Positions 27,741-36,878 of a DNA stretch of 64,000 bases are shown here, one piece after another. How positions within the stretch are numbered: position 1 is the stretch's first letter; the number at the start of each line of letters is the position of its first letter. The translations under genes and the position numbers were made by a program. The DNA lies in the NCBI RefSeq assembly GCF_001629735.1, contig NZ_CP015224.1, forward strand, positions 620,001-684,000, in the 5' to 3' direction. This stretch comes from Lysinibacillus sphaericus (GTDB lineage Bacteria; Bacillota; Bacilli; Bacillales_A; Planococcaceae). The notes beneath the pieces were generated by a model. It had not been told where the DNA came from. It did not search any database and worked only from the letters and a program-made list of their open reading frames with translations.

Positions 27741-28301
27741 TTGATTGGTTTGTATTTGCTCTTCAGTTATTTAATAGGAAACTTCATGACAGCATTTTTC
27801 GTTGGAAAGATATATGGTGTTAATTTACAGGAAGAACGCAGTAAAAACTTAGGTGCGCGCAATGCGGGAAGCGTCCTTGGCAAGAAGGCCTTTTTTATGA
27901 CATTTCTAGGTGATACCATGAAAGGTGCACTGGTGGTAAGTTTAGGGCGCTTATGGCATTTAGAAGAATGGGTCATTGTTAGTGGAGCAGCCTGTGTCAT
28001 TGCAGGGCACTTATATCCATTCTGGCTGAAATGTAAAGGAGGAAAAGGAGTCGCAACTTTTATTGGAGTTGGCCTCGCTCTATCAACAAGCTTGTTTTTA
28101 TGGATGATTGCAGGTACGGCGGCCGTGCTTATATGCACAAGGAGCTTAACATTAGGCATGGTTGGAGGTTTTATTTTTTATGTTGGCGCTATCATACAAT
28201 CGGGTCAATTAGAGGCCTATGCACTTTTGATTATTGCAATCGTGTGTATGATCATAAGACATATGTCTAATATTAAGGAGTCATGGAAAAGAGGGAAGTA
28301 A
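27741..28301 (+). CDS. PlsY-type glycerol-3-phosphate acyltransferase (paralogue-like)
   Basis: 186 residues with about five membrane segments. PlsY motifs are visible: GNFMTAFFVGK (serine-like motif 1 altered), NLGARNAGSVLGKK (motif 2) and FWLKCKGGKGVATFIGVGL (motif 3). PlsY transfers acyl from acyl-phosphate to glycerol-3-phosphate, the first step of phospholipid synthesis. It starts at TTG 27741, seven bases after AGGGGG. The neighbourhood (the GNAT-transaminase fusion 4 bp downstream) is not the usual plsY locus, so it may be a second copy. Confidence 0.75.
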   Translation: MIGLYLLFSYLIGNFMTAFFVGKIYGVNLQEERSKNLGARNAGSVLGKKAFFMTFLGDTMKGALVVSLGRLWHLEEWVIVSGAACVIAGHLYPFWLKCKGGKGVATFIGVGLALSTSLFLWMIAGTAAVLICTRSLTLGMVGGFIFYVGAIIQSGQLEAYALLIIAIVCMIIRHMSNIKESWKRGK

Positions 28302-28305
28302 CGAG

Positions 28306-29847
28306 ATGTATTGGTGTAAAATAGCTCAAACAAATGAAGAGTATGAGGCGATTGCGCGATTAAATTATGAGACATTTGTGGAAGAAATTCCACAGCATGA
28401 GCCCAATAAGCAAAGACTAAAAATTGACAGATTCCATCAGGAAAATACATATATAGTAGTGTATAAAAAAACAGAATTAATCGGAATGGTAGCATTTAGA
28501 GATCAAAGACCCTTTTCGATGGATGAAAAAATTGGTAAGGTAGAGCAATTTTTACCGGAAGAGATTTGTGGCAAGATTTGTGAAATACGTCTACTTGCTG
28601 TGAAAAAAAATTATCGAACTGGGCGAGTCCTATGGAGGCTCACACAAGCTTTAAACACATTTGCCTATGAAAAGGGCTACACCGCAGCAGTAATTTCAGG
28701 AACAACGCGTGAAGAAAAGCTCTATAAGCAAATGGGCTTTCAACAATTTGCACCAGCTGTTGGAGCAAAGGATGCACAGTTTTTACCAATGGTGCTTACT
28801 AGAGATGTATTTGAGCATGACCTACAACGTAGGCTTGCAAAAGATGACTATACTTTTTATCCTGGACCTGTTAAGCAATTGGAGACAATTGGTTATACCA
28901 ATTTATCGCATCGTTCGTTAAATTTTAAGGCAATCTATGAACGAGTACAACAACAGCTACTACATTTAGCGAATACTAAGCATGTTGGAATAATCGTTGG
29001 AACTGGAACTTTGGCCAATGAAGTGATGCTTGCTCAACTACACGCTCAGCAACTAGGAAAAGGTCTTATTTTAACAAATGGAGAATTTGGTGAACGGTTA
29101 AGAAAACAAGCGGTCCGTTGGTCTTTAGATTTTGATGCAGCAGAACAACAATGGGGAACAATTTTTGATTACGAGAAAATAGCATCGTTGCTAGAAAATG
29201 GAGCATATCAGTGGATGTTGGTAGTGCATGGGGAAACCTCAACGGGGACTTGCAATGATTTAGAGAGTCTTGGTCATTTGGCAAAGTGTTATAATGTAAA
29301 ACTTTGTGTAGATAGCATCAGTACGTTTGGGGCTATGCCATTTTCGTTACAGGACTGTTATTTAGCTACCGCAGTGAGTGGGAAAGCAATTGGGGCAATG
29401 AGTGGGCTAGCATTTGTATTTTCACAATATTTAGCACAATCCACCACTACATTGCCTGCATACTTGGACTTAGCAAATTACCACCAAGGCGCCATACCCT
29501 TTACGCTTCCAGCCGTGTTGCTCGGAAATTTAGATGAGTCATTACAAGCCTATCCAGTCCGCTATGCGCAGCTACAGCAACGTTTTGAGGCGCTACTGCA
29601 GCTACCATATATGCACTTTCAATTACCAACAACTCAGTACCCAATGCTTATAACGATTCAACTGCCAGAAACACTCTCAAACTTACACATCGATTTAGCC
29701 TTAAATGGACTTTTGGCTCATGGTGATAGCCCATATTTACGCCAAAGAGGATTCCTTCAATTCGCAGTCATTCAGCCCGATTTCGAAGACGCCCTTGTAC
29801 GTCTTCATGAAGTGCTGCACTATTATGAACAAATAACCGAGGCATAA
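28306..29847 (+). CDS. GNAT acetyltransferase - class V aminotransferase fusion
   Basis: 513 residues with two enzymatic halves. Residues ~1-165 form a GNAT-like domain (EIRLLAVKKNYRTGRVLWRL acetyl-CoA region; YTAAVISGTTREEKLYKQMGF). Residues ~180-513 form a PLP-dependent class V (alanine-glyoxylate/phosphonate-type) aminotransferase: YPGPVK, VGTGTLANEVMLAQL, HGETSTGT, CVDSISTFGAMPF and the Schiff-base Lys in VSGKAIGAMSGLAFV. GAGGGA precedes the ATG. It lies 4 bp after the PlsY-like gene, so the two are one transcript. The natural substrate is unknown; the fusion suggests successive transamination and acylation of one metabolite. Confidence 0.83.
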   Translation: MYWCKIAQTNEEYEAIARLNYETFVEEIPQHEPNKQRLKIDRFHQENTYIVVYKKTELIGMVAFRDQRPFSMDEKIGKVEQFLPEEICGKICEIRLLAVKKNYRTGRVLWRLTQALNTFAYEKGYTAAVISGTTREEKLYKQMGFQQFAPAVGAKDAQFLPMVLTRDVFEHDLQRRLAKDDYTFYPGPVKQLETIGYTNLSHRSLNFKAIYERVQQQLLHLANTKHVGIIVGTGTLANEVMLAQLHAQQLGKGLILTNGEFGERLRKQAVRWSLDFDAAEQQWGTIFDYEKIASLLENGAYQWMLVVHGETSTGTCNDLESLGHLAKCYNVKLCVDSISTFGAMPFSLQDCYLATAVSGKAIGAMSGLAFVFSQYLAQSTTTLPAYLDLANYHQGAIPFTLPAVLLGNLDESLQAYPVRYAQLQQRFEALLQLPYMHFQLPTTQYPMLITIQLPETLSNLHIDLALNGLLAHGDSPYLRQRGFLQFAVIQPDFEDALVRLHEVLHYYEQITEA

Positions 29848-29875
29848 GCAAGTGCTCCATATGAATACATTGATT

Positions 29876-30844
29876 CTACAGGAAAAAATCCTTTAAATTT
29901 AAAGGACTTCCAGTTGTGTTCAGTCCAATTAATAATTTTAATCGTGCCTTTTGACCATTGATACCCGTGGCAAATATTGCACCTAAGTCTTCCAGCATTT
30001 TACCGCCACCAACATATCCATAGACACCTTCTGCGATACCATTAAAGCAGCGGGAAACAAGGATTACAGGGATATTGCGTTGGATCAAGCTCTCAATGCC
30101 TTTTACAACAGAAGGAGGGACATTTCCTTGTCCTAATCCTTCAAGCACCACACCTTCATATTTACATGCGAGCACGACATCAAGTAAATCTTCTTCCATA
30201 CCAGCATAAACCTTTAGCATAGCTACGCGTTTAGATAAACTATTAACGTCTACATATTGACGACGAATTGGCGCATGATGGAACAAAATACGTGATTTTG
30301 TAATAAGCCCGATTGGTCCATATTGTGGGGATTGGAAAGTATTGACTGAACTTGTGCTCGTTTTCGTTGTATTGACGGCAAGATGTACCTCATCATTCAT
30401 AACAACTAGAACGCCTTTGTCCCGAGCTTCATCATCGACTGCTACTCGGATTGCCTCCATCAAATTATAAATGCCATCTGCTCCAAGCTCATTGGATGAG
30501 CGCATCGCACCTGTTAGTACGATGGGAATGGCTAAATTTGTTGTCAGCTCTAAGAAATAGGCAGTTTCTTCTAATGTATCTGTACCATGCGTAATAACAA
30601 CACCGTCGATTTGCTGGGCTGTAGTTTGCTCTATAATCAAGTTGCGTAATAGAAGCATTTCTGTTGGCGTGATATGTGGAGAAGGTAGGTTAAAAGCTTC
30701 TATTTCAATAATGGTCGCCAATGAATTAAGTTTATTACTCTCTTTCATGAGAGGGTTTTCTTTGTTGGGCATAACTGCTCCCTCAGCACTCATCGCCATG
30801 GAGATTGTGCCGCCAGTATGAATTAATAAAATTGTTTTTTTCAT
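29876..30844 (-). CDS. ansA: Type I L-asparaginase
   Basis: 322 residues, cytoplasmic type I size with no signal peptide. The two active-site threonine motifs are LLIHTGGTISM (residues ~5-15) and VVITHGTDTLEETAYF (~83-98). It hydrolyses asparagine to aspartate and ammonia. A short hairpin with T run overlaps its last codons (about 29883-29908, minus strand) and could terminate it. It converges with the fusion gene. Confidence 0.95.
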   Translation of the reverse strand: MKKTILLIHTGGTISMAMSAEGAVMPNKENPLMKESNKLNSLATIIEIEAFNLPSPHITPTEMLLLRNLIIEQTTAQQIDGVVITHGTDTLEETAYFLELTTNLAIPIVLTGAMRSSNELGADGIYNLMEAIRVAVDDEARDKGVLVVMNDEVHLAVNTTKTSTSSVNTFQSPQYGPIGLITKSRILFHHAPIRRQYVDVNSLSKRVAMLKVYAGMEEDLLDVVLACKYEGVVLEGLGQGNVPPSVVKGIESLIQRNIPVILVSRCFNGIAEGVYGYVGGGKMLEDLGAIFATGINGQKARLKLLIGLNTTGSPLNLKDFFL

Positions 30845-30928
30845 GAAAAATAAAATCTCCTTTTAAAAAGTTTTTTTGTCATTACATGGTATAATAATAG
30901 CAGTCTATTGTTGAAAGGAGCCGGCATC

Positions 30929-31603
30929 ATGATCATTTTATTATCTGCTGCCATTGCTCCCGGTCTAGCGCTTTTTAGTTATTTCTATTTGCGCAATCAA
31001 ATGGCTACGGAGCCAAGAAGAACTTTATTGCAAACATTTTTATACGGTGCATTTTTAACGTTCCCGATTCTGTTTTTACAATATGTACTAACAGAGGAAG
31101 GAGTTTTTCGATATTTTTACCTTCAAGACGTTCTTTTTTCTAGTGTTATTGAAGAATTTTTTAAATGGTTTGTACTATTAATAGCCATCTACAATCATGT
31201 AGAATTCGATGATCCATATGACGGTATATTATATGGGGCAAGTATATCACTTGGTTTTGCCACAATTGAGAACGTACTTTATTTATTATCCTTTGGCTTG
31301 GACACAGCATTTATGCGAGCTCTATTACCTGTATCAAGTCATGCATTATTTGGCGTAGTAATGGGCTACTATTATGGACGTGCTAAGTTTTCAAAGCTTG
31401 CCAAGACAAAAGAAATGATTGCTATGGCGCTTTGTGCACCAATTGTACTTCACATTCTATACAATACAATATTATCATTTAAAGGTCACTGGATTTATTT
31501 AATGATTCCGTTTATGCTGTTTTTATGGTGGTTTGGCTTACGAAAAGTGAAACTAGCGCATTACCATCTGGTACAACATTTGCATATGCATAAAAAAATA
31601 TAA
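30929..31603 (+). CDS. prsW: PrsW-type membrane protease
   Basis: About 224 residues with about seven membrane segments. Conserved glutamate motifs of PrsW are VIEEFFKWFVL (EExxK, about 70-80) and GASISLGFATIENVLYLL (about 104-121), plus a later His (SSHALFG, about 140). PrsW cleaves anti-sigma factor RsiW to release sigma-W, tying it to the sigma-W promoter of yuaF-floT in this window. The ATG at 30929 follows GAAAGGAG. Confidence 0.92.
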   Translation: MIILLSAAIAPGLALFSYFYLRNQMATEPRRTLLQTFLYGAFLTFPILFLQYVLTEEGVFRYFYLQDVLFSSVIEEFFKWFVLLIAIYNHVEFDDPYDGILYGASISLGFATIENVLYLLSFGLDTAFMRALLPVSSHALFGVVMGYYYGRAKFSKLAKTKEMIAMALCAPIVLHILYNTILSFKGHWIYLMIPFMLFLWWFGLRKVKLAHYHLVQHLHMHKKI

Positions 31604-31643
31604 AGCGTAGAAATCGTCAAGATTTCTACGCTTTATTCTTTTT
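31602..31643 (+). terminator. Intrinsic terminator after prsW
   Basis: A perfect 14-bp stem AAAGCGTAGAAATC / GATTTCTACGCTTT followed by a T-rich tract. Confidence 0.88.
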
Positions 31644-31648
31644 TATCA

Positions 31649-31678
31649 TGTATAAATTGCCTCATTTGTTTCAAGCTA
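31649..31678 (+). promoter_or_regulatory. Candidate sigma-G promoter of sleB-ypeB
   Basis: TGTATA at 31649-31654, 17 bases, then CAAGCTA at 31672-31678. It resembles the forespore sigma-G consensus (TGMATA / CATAMTA) with two mismatches in the -10. sleB-ypeB is a known sigma-G operon in Bacillus. Confidence 0.45.
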
Positions 31679-31699
31679 TAAAAAAAAGGAGTGATAAAA

Positions 31700-32533
31700 G
31701 TGCGTTTAGTAAGCATACTTTTTGCTTTGATATTAGGAATTAGTATAATTGCGATTCCTCAAAATGAAGTGATTGCATTTAGTAACCAGCAAATTACTCG
31801 TGGTGCCTATGGAGATGATGTCATTGAATTGCAAGCAAGGCTACAATACTTAGGTTTTTATAAGAGTAAAATTGATGGGAAATTTGGCTATAACACATAC
31901 TGGGCATTACGTAATTTCCAAGAGAAATATGGTTTGCCAGTAGATGGTATCGCTGGAGCGAAGACCAAAAAAACTATAGCTGGTTATTCTGATTACGATG
32001 AAAAATGGGTGAAAGCGCAATTAAATGCTGGTAATCAATTTACCTATTATGGTGGTATTCCGCTCGATCAGCAAGTGAATAAAGGAACTAGTACAGGTAG
32101 TGGTGCTGGCAGTGGCGGAGGAAATAGTAGTGGTACTACTAATAACAATGGAACACAGACACAAGTTCCTCCAAAATATACAGAACGTGATTTACAGTTA
32201 ATGGCGAATGCTGTGTATGGAGAAGCTAGGGGAGAGCCGTATGAGGGACAAGTAGCAGTAGCCGCAGTTATTTTAAACCGTTTAGAAAGTCCTGATTTCC
32301 CAAATACTATTTCCGGAATTATATTTCAGCCTTTAGCGTTTACAGCGGTAGCAGATGGACAAATTTGGTTAGAGCCTAATGATAGAGCAAAAGAAGCTGT
32401 TATTGATGCAATGAATGGCTGGGACCCATCTGAAAATGCATTGTATTATTTCAATCCGAAAACAGCAACAAGTAAATGGATTTGGTCACGTCCGCAAATT
32501 AAACAAATTGGAGAGCATATTTTCTGTTCATAG
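31700..32533 (+). CDS. sleB: Spore cortex-lytic enzyme SleB
   Basis: About 277 residues. A signal peptide (about 1-25) is followed by a peptidoglycan-binding domain (about 30-90; LQARLQYLGFYKSKIDGKFG) and a Gly/Ser/Asn-rich linker (about 130-155). The C-terminal Hydrolase_2 lytic transglycosylase domain (about 160-277) begins LMANAVYGEARGEPYEGQ and holds the catalytic Glu. It degrades cortex muramic-lactam peptidoglycan at germination. The GTG at 31700 lies 8 bases after AGGAG. It is paired with ypeB 15 bp downstream. Confidence 0.95.
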   Translation: MRLVSILFALILGISIIAIPQNEVIAFSNQQITRGAYGDDVIELQARLQYLGFYKSKIDGKFGYNTYWALRNFQEKYGLPVDGIAGAKTKKTIAGYSDYDEKWVKAQLNAGNQFTYYGGIPLDQQVNKGTSTGSGAGSGGGNSSGTTNNNGTQTQVPPKYTERDLQLMANAVYGEARGEPYEGQVAVAAVILNRLESPDFPNTISGIIFQPLAFTAVADGQIWLEPNDRAKEAVIDAMNGWDPSENALYYFNPKTATSKWIWSRPQIKQIGEHIFCS

Positions 32534-32548
32534 AAAGGAGGAACTTAG

Positions 32549-33832
32549 ATGAAAACTTGGCTCGTGGTCTTAACGATAGCTGTTATCGGGTTAGGGGCAT
32601 ATAGTATTGATTTACATGGAGATAAAGAAGATTTACAACGTACCGTATTAGCACAGTATACAGATAAGTTAACAGATGCATCTGAAAAACTATCTCATCT
32701 ACAGCGATCAGTATCGCAGTCACTACTGTTTCAAGACGAGCAGGCAATTCACAGTGAATTAGATTCAGTTTGGCGTTTAAGCTCAGAAGTTCGTTCTTCA
32801 ATTGCTAATATTCCGATAGGGCAAGAACTATCAAATGAATGGATGAATTATTTAGGGCGACTTGGCGATGAAGCGAAGAGAACAGCAAAGACAGGCGATT
32901 ATGTAGCTTGGCGTGAAAAAATGCCACAGGTTTCTTCGAATTTACAAGCGCTGTCTGATGATTGGACAGCCGCAACTGTCGATTTTTATAAACATAATGG
33001 AAAAATGGATGTTTGGCTGCAGCAAGTGGATAATAAAAATCCAAACACAAACTTTGATAAAGTGAAGGACACGTTAAAAGGTTATGGAGAAAAGGATTTC
33101 CCGCTAACATTATCTGAGTCAGACTGGCAAAAAAAGATTGAGTTAAAAGCTTTACAGGATGCCGAAATTACGGAAAAAGAAGCGTTAGAAAAGGTGAAAT
33201 ATTTATTCCCAGTTATTAAAGACGCGACATTTACTGTAACAAAAAGTAGTGACACGGCACCTTATCCGTTCTATCACATACAATTCCACCAAGGGATTCG
33301 TTTAGGGTATGTGGATTTAACGGTAAAGGGAGGGCATTTACTGTCCTATTTAGTGGAACGTCCTGTTGATGAAGCGAAGCAGTCACAGGAGGAAATCCTC
33401 AAAAAAGCCGAAGAATATGTCAAAAAACTTGGCATGAAAGATGTAGCCTATGTGGAATCGCGCGAAAATCATCAGGCTTGGCACGTAACATTTGCCCGTG
33501 TACATCCAGGGGATAACGCTTTAATTTATGCGGATGGTGTTCAACTTAAATTAGCTAAAGATACGGGTGAGTTGTTGGGTGCAAACGCGATGGAATACAT
33601 TCAAGAAGAGAATATTAAAAAACAAACAGCAAAACCAATCGATTGGAAAACATTCTTCCAAGATGATATTCAAGTCCAAGAAGTAAAAAATATTTATACG
33701 GATAATGGGGAATTTGAACAACGTCTATGCTATGAGGTCATTGCATTGCGTGATGGTAAAACACAAGAGACATTTAGAATCGTCATTGATGCAGAAAATC
33801 ATAATGTTTTAAAAGTGGAATATTTAACTTAA
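32549..33832 (+). CDS. ypeB: Germination protein YpeB
   Basis: 427 residues. An N-terminal membrane anchor (about 3-20) is followed by an extended helical domain (about 30-200) and C-terminal PepSY-like domains (about 215-427; EALEKVKYLFP, EEILKKAEEYVKKLG). YpeB is needed to localise and stabilise SleB in the spore, and the two depend on each other. GAAAGGAGG precedes the ATG. It is co-transcribed with sleB. Confidence 0.94.
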   Translation: MKTWLVVLTIAVIGLGAYSIDLHGDKEDLQRTVLAQYTDKLTDASEKLSHLQRSVSQSLLFQDEQAIHSELDSVWRLSSEVRSSIANIPIGQELSNEWMNYLGRLGDEAKRTAKTGDYVAWREKMPQVSSNLQALSDDWTAATVDFYKHNGKMDVWLQQVDNKNPNTNFDKVKDTLKGYGEKDFPLTLSESDWQKKIELKALQDAEITEKEALEKVKYLFPVIKDATFTVTKSSDTAPYPFYHIQFHQGIRLGYVDLTVKGGHLLSYLVERPVDEAKQSQEEILKKAEEYVKKLGMKDVAYVESRENHQAWHVTFARVHPGDNALIYADGVQLKLAKDTGELLGANAMEYIQEENIKKQTAKPIDWKTFFQDDIQVQEVKNIYTDNGEFEQRLCYEVIALRDGKTQETFRIVIDAENHNVLKVEYLT

Positions 33833-33918
33833 TAATAAGAAAATACTACCAATTTTTATAGCCAAAATTAATATCTCATGAGATAATTAAACCATATTTT
33901 TCGTACGGGGAGATGCTC

Positions 33919-34578
33919 ATGGAGATTAAAATTGGTACACAATTACAACTTGAACCTACTTATACAGAGCGTGTGGAGAAATTCCGCTGTAAGGTTGTAG
34001 AGCAACAAGATCATATTCTTTATATTGATTATCCAATTAATATGGCGACAAAGAAAACAGCATTTTTGATAGATGGCTCTGAATTTAGAGCAACCTTTCG
34101 TACCGAGGACAAACAATCATTTGCCTTTAATACAGAGGTAATAGGTCGTAAAGCGGGCCATATACCTATGATTATGTTGCATTGCCCAAAGCCAGAGGAA
34201 TTTATCAAAATTCAACGTCGAGAATATGTCCGTGTTGAAACACCAGTGGATGTGGCCGTTCAGTTCAAGGATCACAAATATCAGTTAGTAGCTGCGGATA
34301 TTAGTGCAGGAGGCTTAGCCCTCATTTTGAAAGGAGAAGTAGCTTTCGATGATGGCGATGAGGTGAAATTAACAGTTGCCTTGCCGTTTGTCAATGGGGA
34401 TGTGAAATACGTAATAACAGAGGCAACTGTCGTGCGTATTTTTGAAAAAGATTCTAAACGAATTGCAACAATCCAGCTGACGGATTCAGATGATGTAGAC
34501 CAGCAACATATCGTTCGCTTTTGCTTTGAGCGCCAGTTAGGCAATCGACGTAAAGAATTGAATCCATTTAATGCTTAA
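33919..34578 (+). CDS. ypfA: PilZ/YcgR-type c-di-GMP receptor (MotI/YpfA)
   Basis: About 219 residues. An N-terminal YcgR-N-like domain (about 5-90) is followed by a C-terminal PilZ domain (about 95-205) with the c-di-GMP-binding motifs RREYVR (R-x3-R) and DISAGGLAL (D/N-x-S-x2-G). In B. subtilis this protein (MotI/DgrA) inhibits the flagellar motor when bound to c-di-GMP. The ATG at 33919 lies 6 bases past GGGGAG; an ATG at 33913 overlaps that site. It sits between ypeB and cmk as in Bacillus. Confidence 0.9.
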   Translation: MEIKIGTQLQLEPTYTERVEKFRCKVVEQQDHILYIDYPINMATKKTAFLIDGSEFRATFRTEDKQSFAFNTEVIGRKAGHIPMIMLHCPKPEEFIKIQRREYVRVETPVDVAVQFKDHKYQLVAADISAGGLALILKGEVAFDDGDEVKLTVALPFVNGDVKYVITEATVVRIFEKDSKRIATIQLTDSDDVDQQHIVRFCFERQLGNRRKELNPFNA

Positions 34579-34600
34579 TATGCCGCATAGTAATTTTTTA

Positions 34601-34629
34601 AAAGCCCTCTTCTAGCAGAGGGCTTTTTA
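34601..34629 (+). terminator. Intrinsic terminator before cmk
   Basis: AAAGCCCTCT / AGAGGGCTTT stem with a short loop and T run. Confidence 0.85.
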
Positions 34630-34674
34630 TAGGTTATATGATACAATATGAGGTGACAGAAAGTAGGGAAGAAT

Positions 34675-35349
34675 ATGAAGAAAAACATCCAAATTGCGAT
34701 AGATGGTCCTGCTGGTGCCGGTAAAAGTACTATTGCAAAAATTGTTGCTGAGGCACTTGATTTTACTTACATTGATACAGGTGCAATGTATCGAGCAGTT
34801 ACGTATAAAGCGATGCAACAAAACATACATTTAGATGATGAAGCAAAATTAGCGGAGATGCTAGCGGCTAGCACCATCGATTTAAAGCCATCTCCACAGG
34901 GGCAGCTTGTTTTTTTAGATGGTCATAATGTATCAGCCGATATCCGTTCAAATGAAGTCACTTCATCCGTTTCTCAGGTAGCTGCACATGCAAAGGTTCG
35001 TGAGTTATTAGTAGCTCAACAACAAAAGCTGGCAGCAAATGGTGGCGTCGTAATGGATGGCCGCGATATTGCAACACATGTATTGAAAAATGCAGAGCTA
35101 AAGATTTTTATGTCTGCAACGGTAGAGGAACGTGCAAGAAGACGATTCATAGACAATCAAAAAAGAGGAATCGACTCTTCGCTTGAAAAACTTCAGGAAG
35201 AAATTGCATTGCGTGATAAAAAAGATAGTGAACGCGAAGCATCACCACTTATCCAAGCAGAAGATGCCATATTTTTAGATACGACAGCATTGTCTATCGA
35301 TGATGCAGCACAAGCTATTTTAAAATTAGCAGAAGAAAAAATGCTATAA
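34675..35349 (+). CDS. cmk: Cytidylate kinase
   Basis: 224 residues. The P-loop is DGPAGAGKSTIAK (about 9-21), followed by DTGAMYRAVTYKA (about 34-46), DGRDIATHVL (about 127-136) and a lid with RARRRF. It phosphorylates CMP and dCMP. It is located immediately upstream of the S1-domain protein, the conserved cmk-ypfD/rpsA order. Confidence 0.96.
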   Translation: MKKNIQIAIDGPAGAGKSTIAKIVAEALDFTYIDTGAMYRAVTYKAMQQNIHLDDEAKLAEMLAASTIDLKPSPQGQLVFLDGHNVSADIRSNEVTSSVSQVAAHAKVRELLVAQQQKLAANGGVVMDGRDIATHVLKNAELKIFMSATVEERARRRFIDNQKRGIDSSLEKLQEEIALRDKKDSEREASPLIQAEDAIFLDTTALSIDDAAQAILKLAEEKML

Positions 35350-35451
35350 ATCCTAAAATTTCAGACATTTTTCGAATTTAAAGGATTTATTTTTGTCTTT
35401 GTCTTCAATATCGAATAAAATAGTAAGGGAAGATGCGAAGGAGGGTTACAT

Positions 35452-36588
35452 ATGTCTGAAGAAATGAACTATGCAGAACAAACGTTTAACGAGGGTGATA
35501 TCGTCAAAGGTATTGCAGAGCAAGTTGATGAAAAAGCAGTATCTGTATCAATTCCGGGTGCACCATTTGATGGTATTATCCCAATCAGCGAATTATCAAG
35601 CTTACACATTGAGAAAGCTTCTGATGTCATCTCTGTTGGGGATGAGTTAGAATTGATGATTACAAAGGTTGAGGAAGAAAATTTTGTCCTATCAAAACGT
35701 AAAGTGGATGCTTTAAAAGCATGGGATACACTCGAGCAACAATTTACCGCAGGAGAAATTTTTGAAGCGGAAGTAAAGGATATTGTTAAAGGTGGTCTTG
35801 TCGTAGATTTAGGTGTACGTGGCTTTGTACCAGCATCACTTGTAGAAGACTACTTTGTCGATGATTTTGAGGGCTACAAAGGCAAATCATTAAGCTTCAA
35901 AATTGTTGAGCTTGATAAAGAAAAGAATCGTCTTATTTTATCTCATCGCGCAGTGGTTGAATCAGAAAAGGCATCACAAAAGAAAGACGTTATAAATCAA
36001 ATCAAGGCTGGCGACGTTTTAGATGGTAAAGTACAGCGTTTAGCATCATTTGGGGCATTTATTGACCTTGGTGGTATCGATGGTCTTGTCCACATTTCAC
36101 AAGTGTCTCACGAGCATGTGAGTGATGTAAGTGAAGTTTTATCAGAAGGACAAGGTGTAACTGTAAAAGTTCTATCTGTTGATCCAGAAAATGAACGCAT
36201 TTCATTATCTATTAAAGAAACGATTCCTGGACCGTGGTCTAATATCGAAGAACGTGCAGCTAAAGGTACGATTTTAGAAGGTAAAGTGAAGCGTCTTACA
36301 TCATTCGGCGCATTTGTGGAAGTTTTCCCTGGTGTTGAAGGATTAGTGCACATTTCGCAAATTGCTCACAAACACATTAATACACCACATGAGGCATTAA
36401 AAGAAGGACAAGATGTACAAGTAAAAGTCCTTGATGTCAATGCTGAGGACGGTAGATTAGCGCTAAGCATTAAAGAATTACTTGAAAATCCAGAAGCAGA
36501 AGAAGTGATCGATTACGAATTACCTGAAGAAAACACAGGCTTCTCATTCGGAGACGTAATTGGCGATCAATTAAAAAATTTTAAATAA
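35452..36588 (+). CDS. ypfD: 30S ribosomal protein S1 homologue (YpfD), four S1 domains
   Basis: 378 residues, the short four-domain Bacillota form (E. coli S1 has six). S1 RNA-binding folds lie at about 15-84, 102-168, 185-257 and 272-340, each ending in a variant of the RxxLSxK/RLALSIK pattern. The C-terminus is acidic. AAGGAGGGTTACAT precedes the ATG. It binds RNA on or near the 30S subunit. In Bacillota it is not essential for initiation, so the exact role is open. Confidence 0.93.
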   Translation: MSEEMNYAEQTFNEGDIVKGIAEQVDEKAVSVSIPGAPFDGIIPISELSSLHIEKASDVISVGDELELMITKVEEENFVLSKRKVDALKAWDTLEQQFTAGEIFEAEVKDIVKGGLVVDLGVRGFVPASLVEDYFVDDFEGYKGKSLSFKIVELDKEKNRLILSHRAVVESEKASQKKDVINQIKAGDVLDGKVQRLASFGAFIDLGGIDGLVHISQVSHEHVSDVSEVLSEGQGVTVKVLSVDPENERISLSIKETIPGPWSNIEERAAKGTILEGKVKRLTSFGAFVEVFPGVEGLVHISQIAHKHINTPHEALKEGQDVQVKVLDVNAEDGRLALSIKELLENPEAEEVIDYELPEENTGFSFGDVIGDQLKNFK

Positions 36589-36595
36589 GAAGAAC

Positions 36596-36628
36596 GCGAG
36601 GATACAAGATTGTATCCTCGCTTTTTTG
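36596..36628 (+). terminator. Intrinsic terminator after ypfD
   Basis: A perfect 11-bp stem GCGAGGATACA / TGTATCCTCGC with a 4-base loop and TTTTTT. The following 250 bp to der show no gene. Confidence 0.92.
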
Positions 36629-36878
36629 TTGGAGTAATGGAATTCGAAAGTGACGGATAGAACCTTTGGATTAAATAGTAGATAGGATTCAAAAAGCAAA
36701 GGATTTATCCTCAAAAAGCCTTCACACATGCTCTCAAAATACATGAAAAAACCGGGAAAATAAATCGTTTGGATTGTTAAAGCCATACATAGCGTTCTAC
36801 TTTATGGATATGATATGATATAATGGCATTTTTCGTGTATAATAGCGAAAGACAAGAAGTTGGAAGGATGAAGTACAG

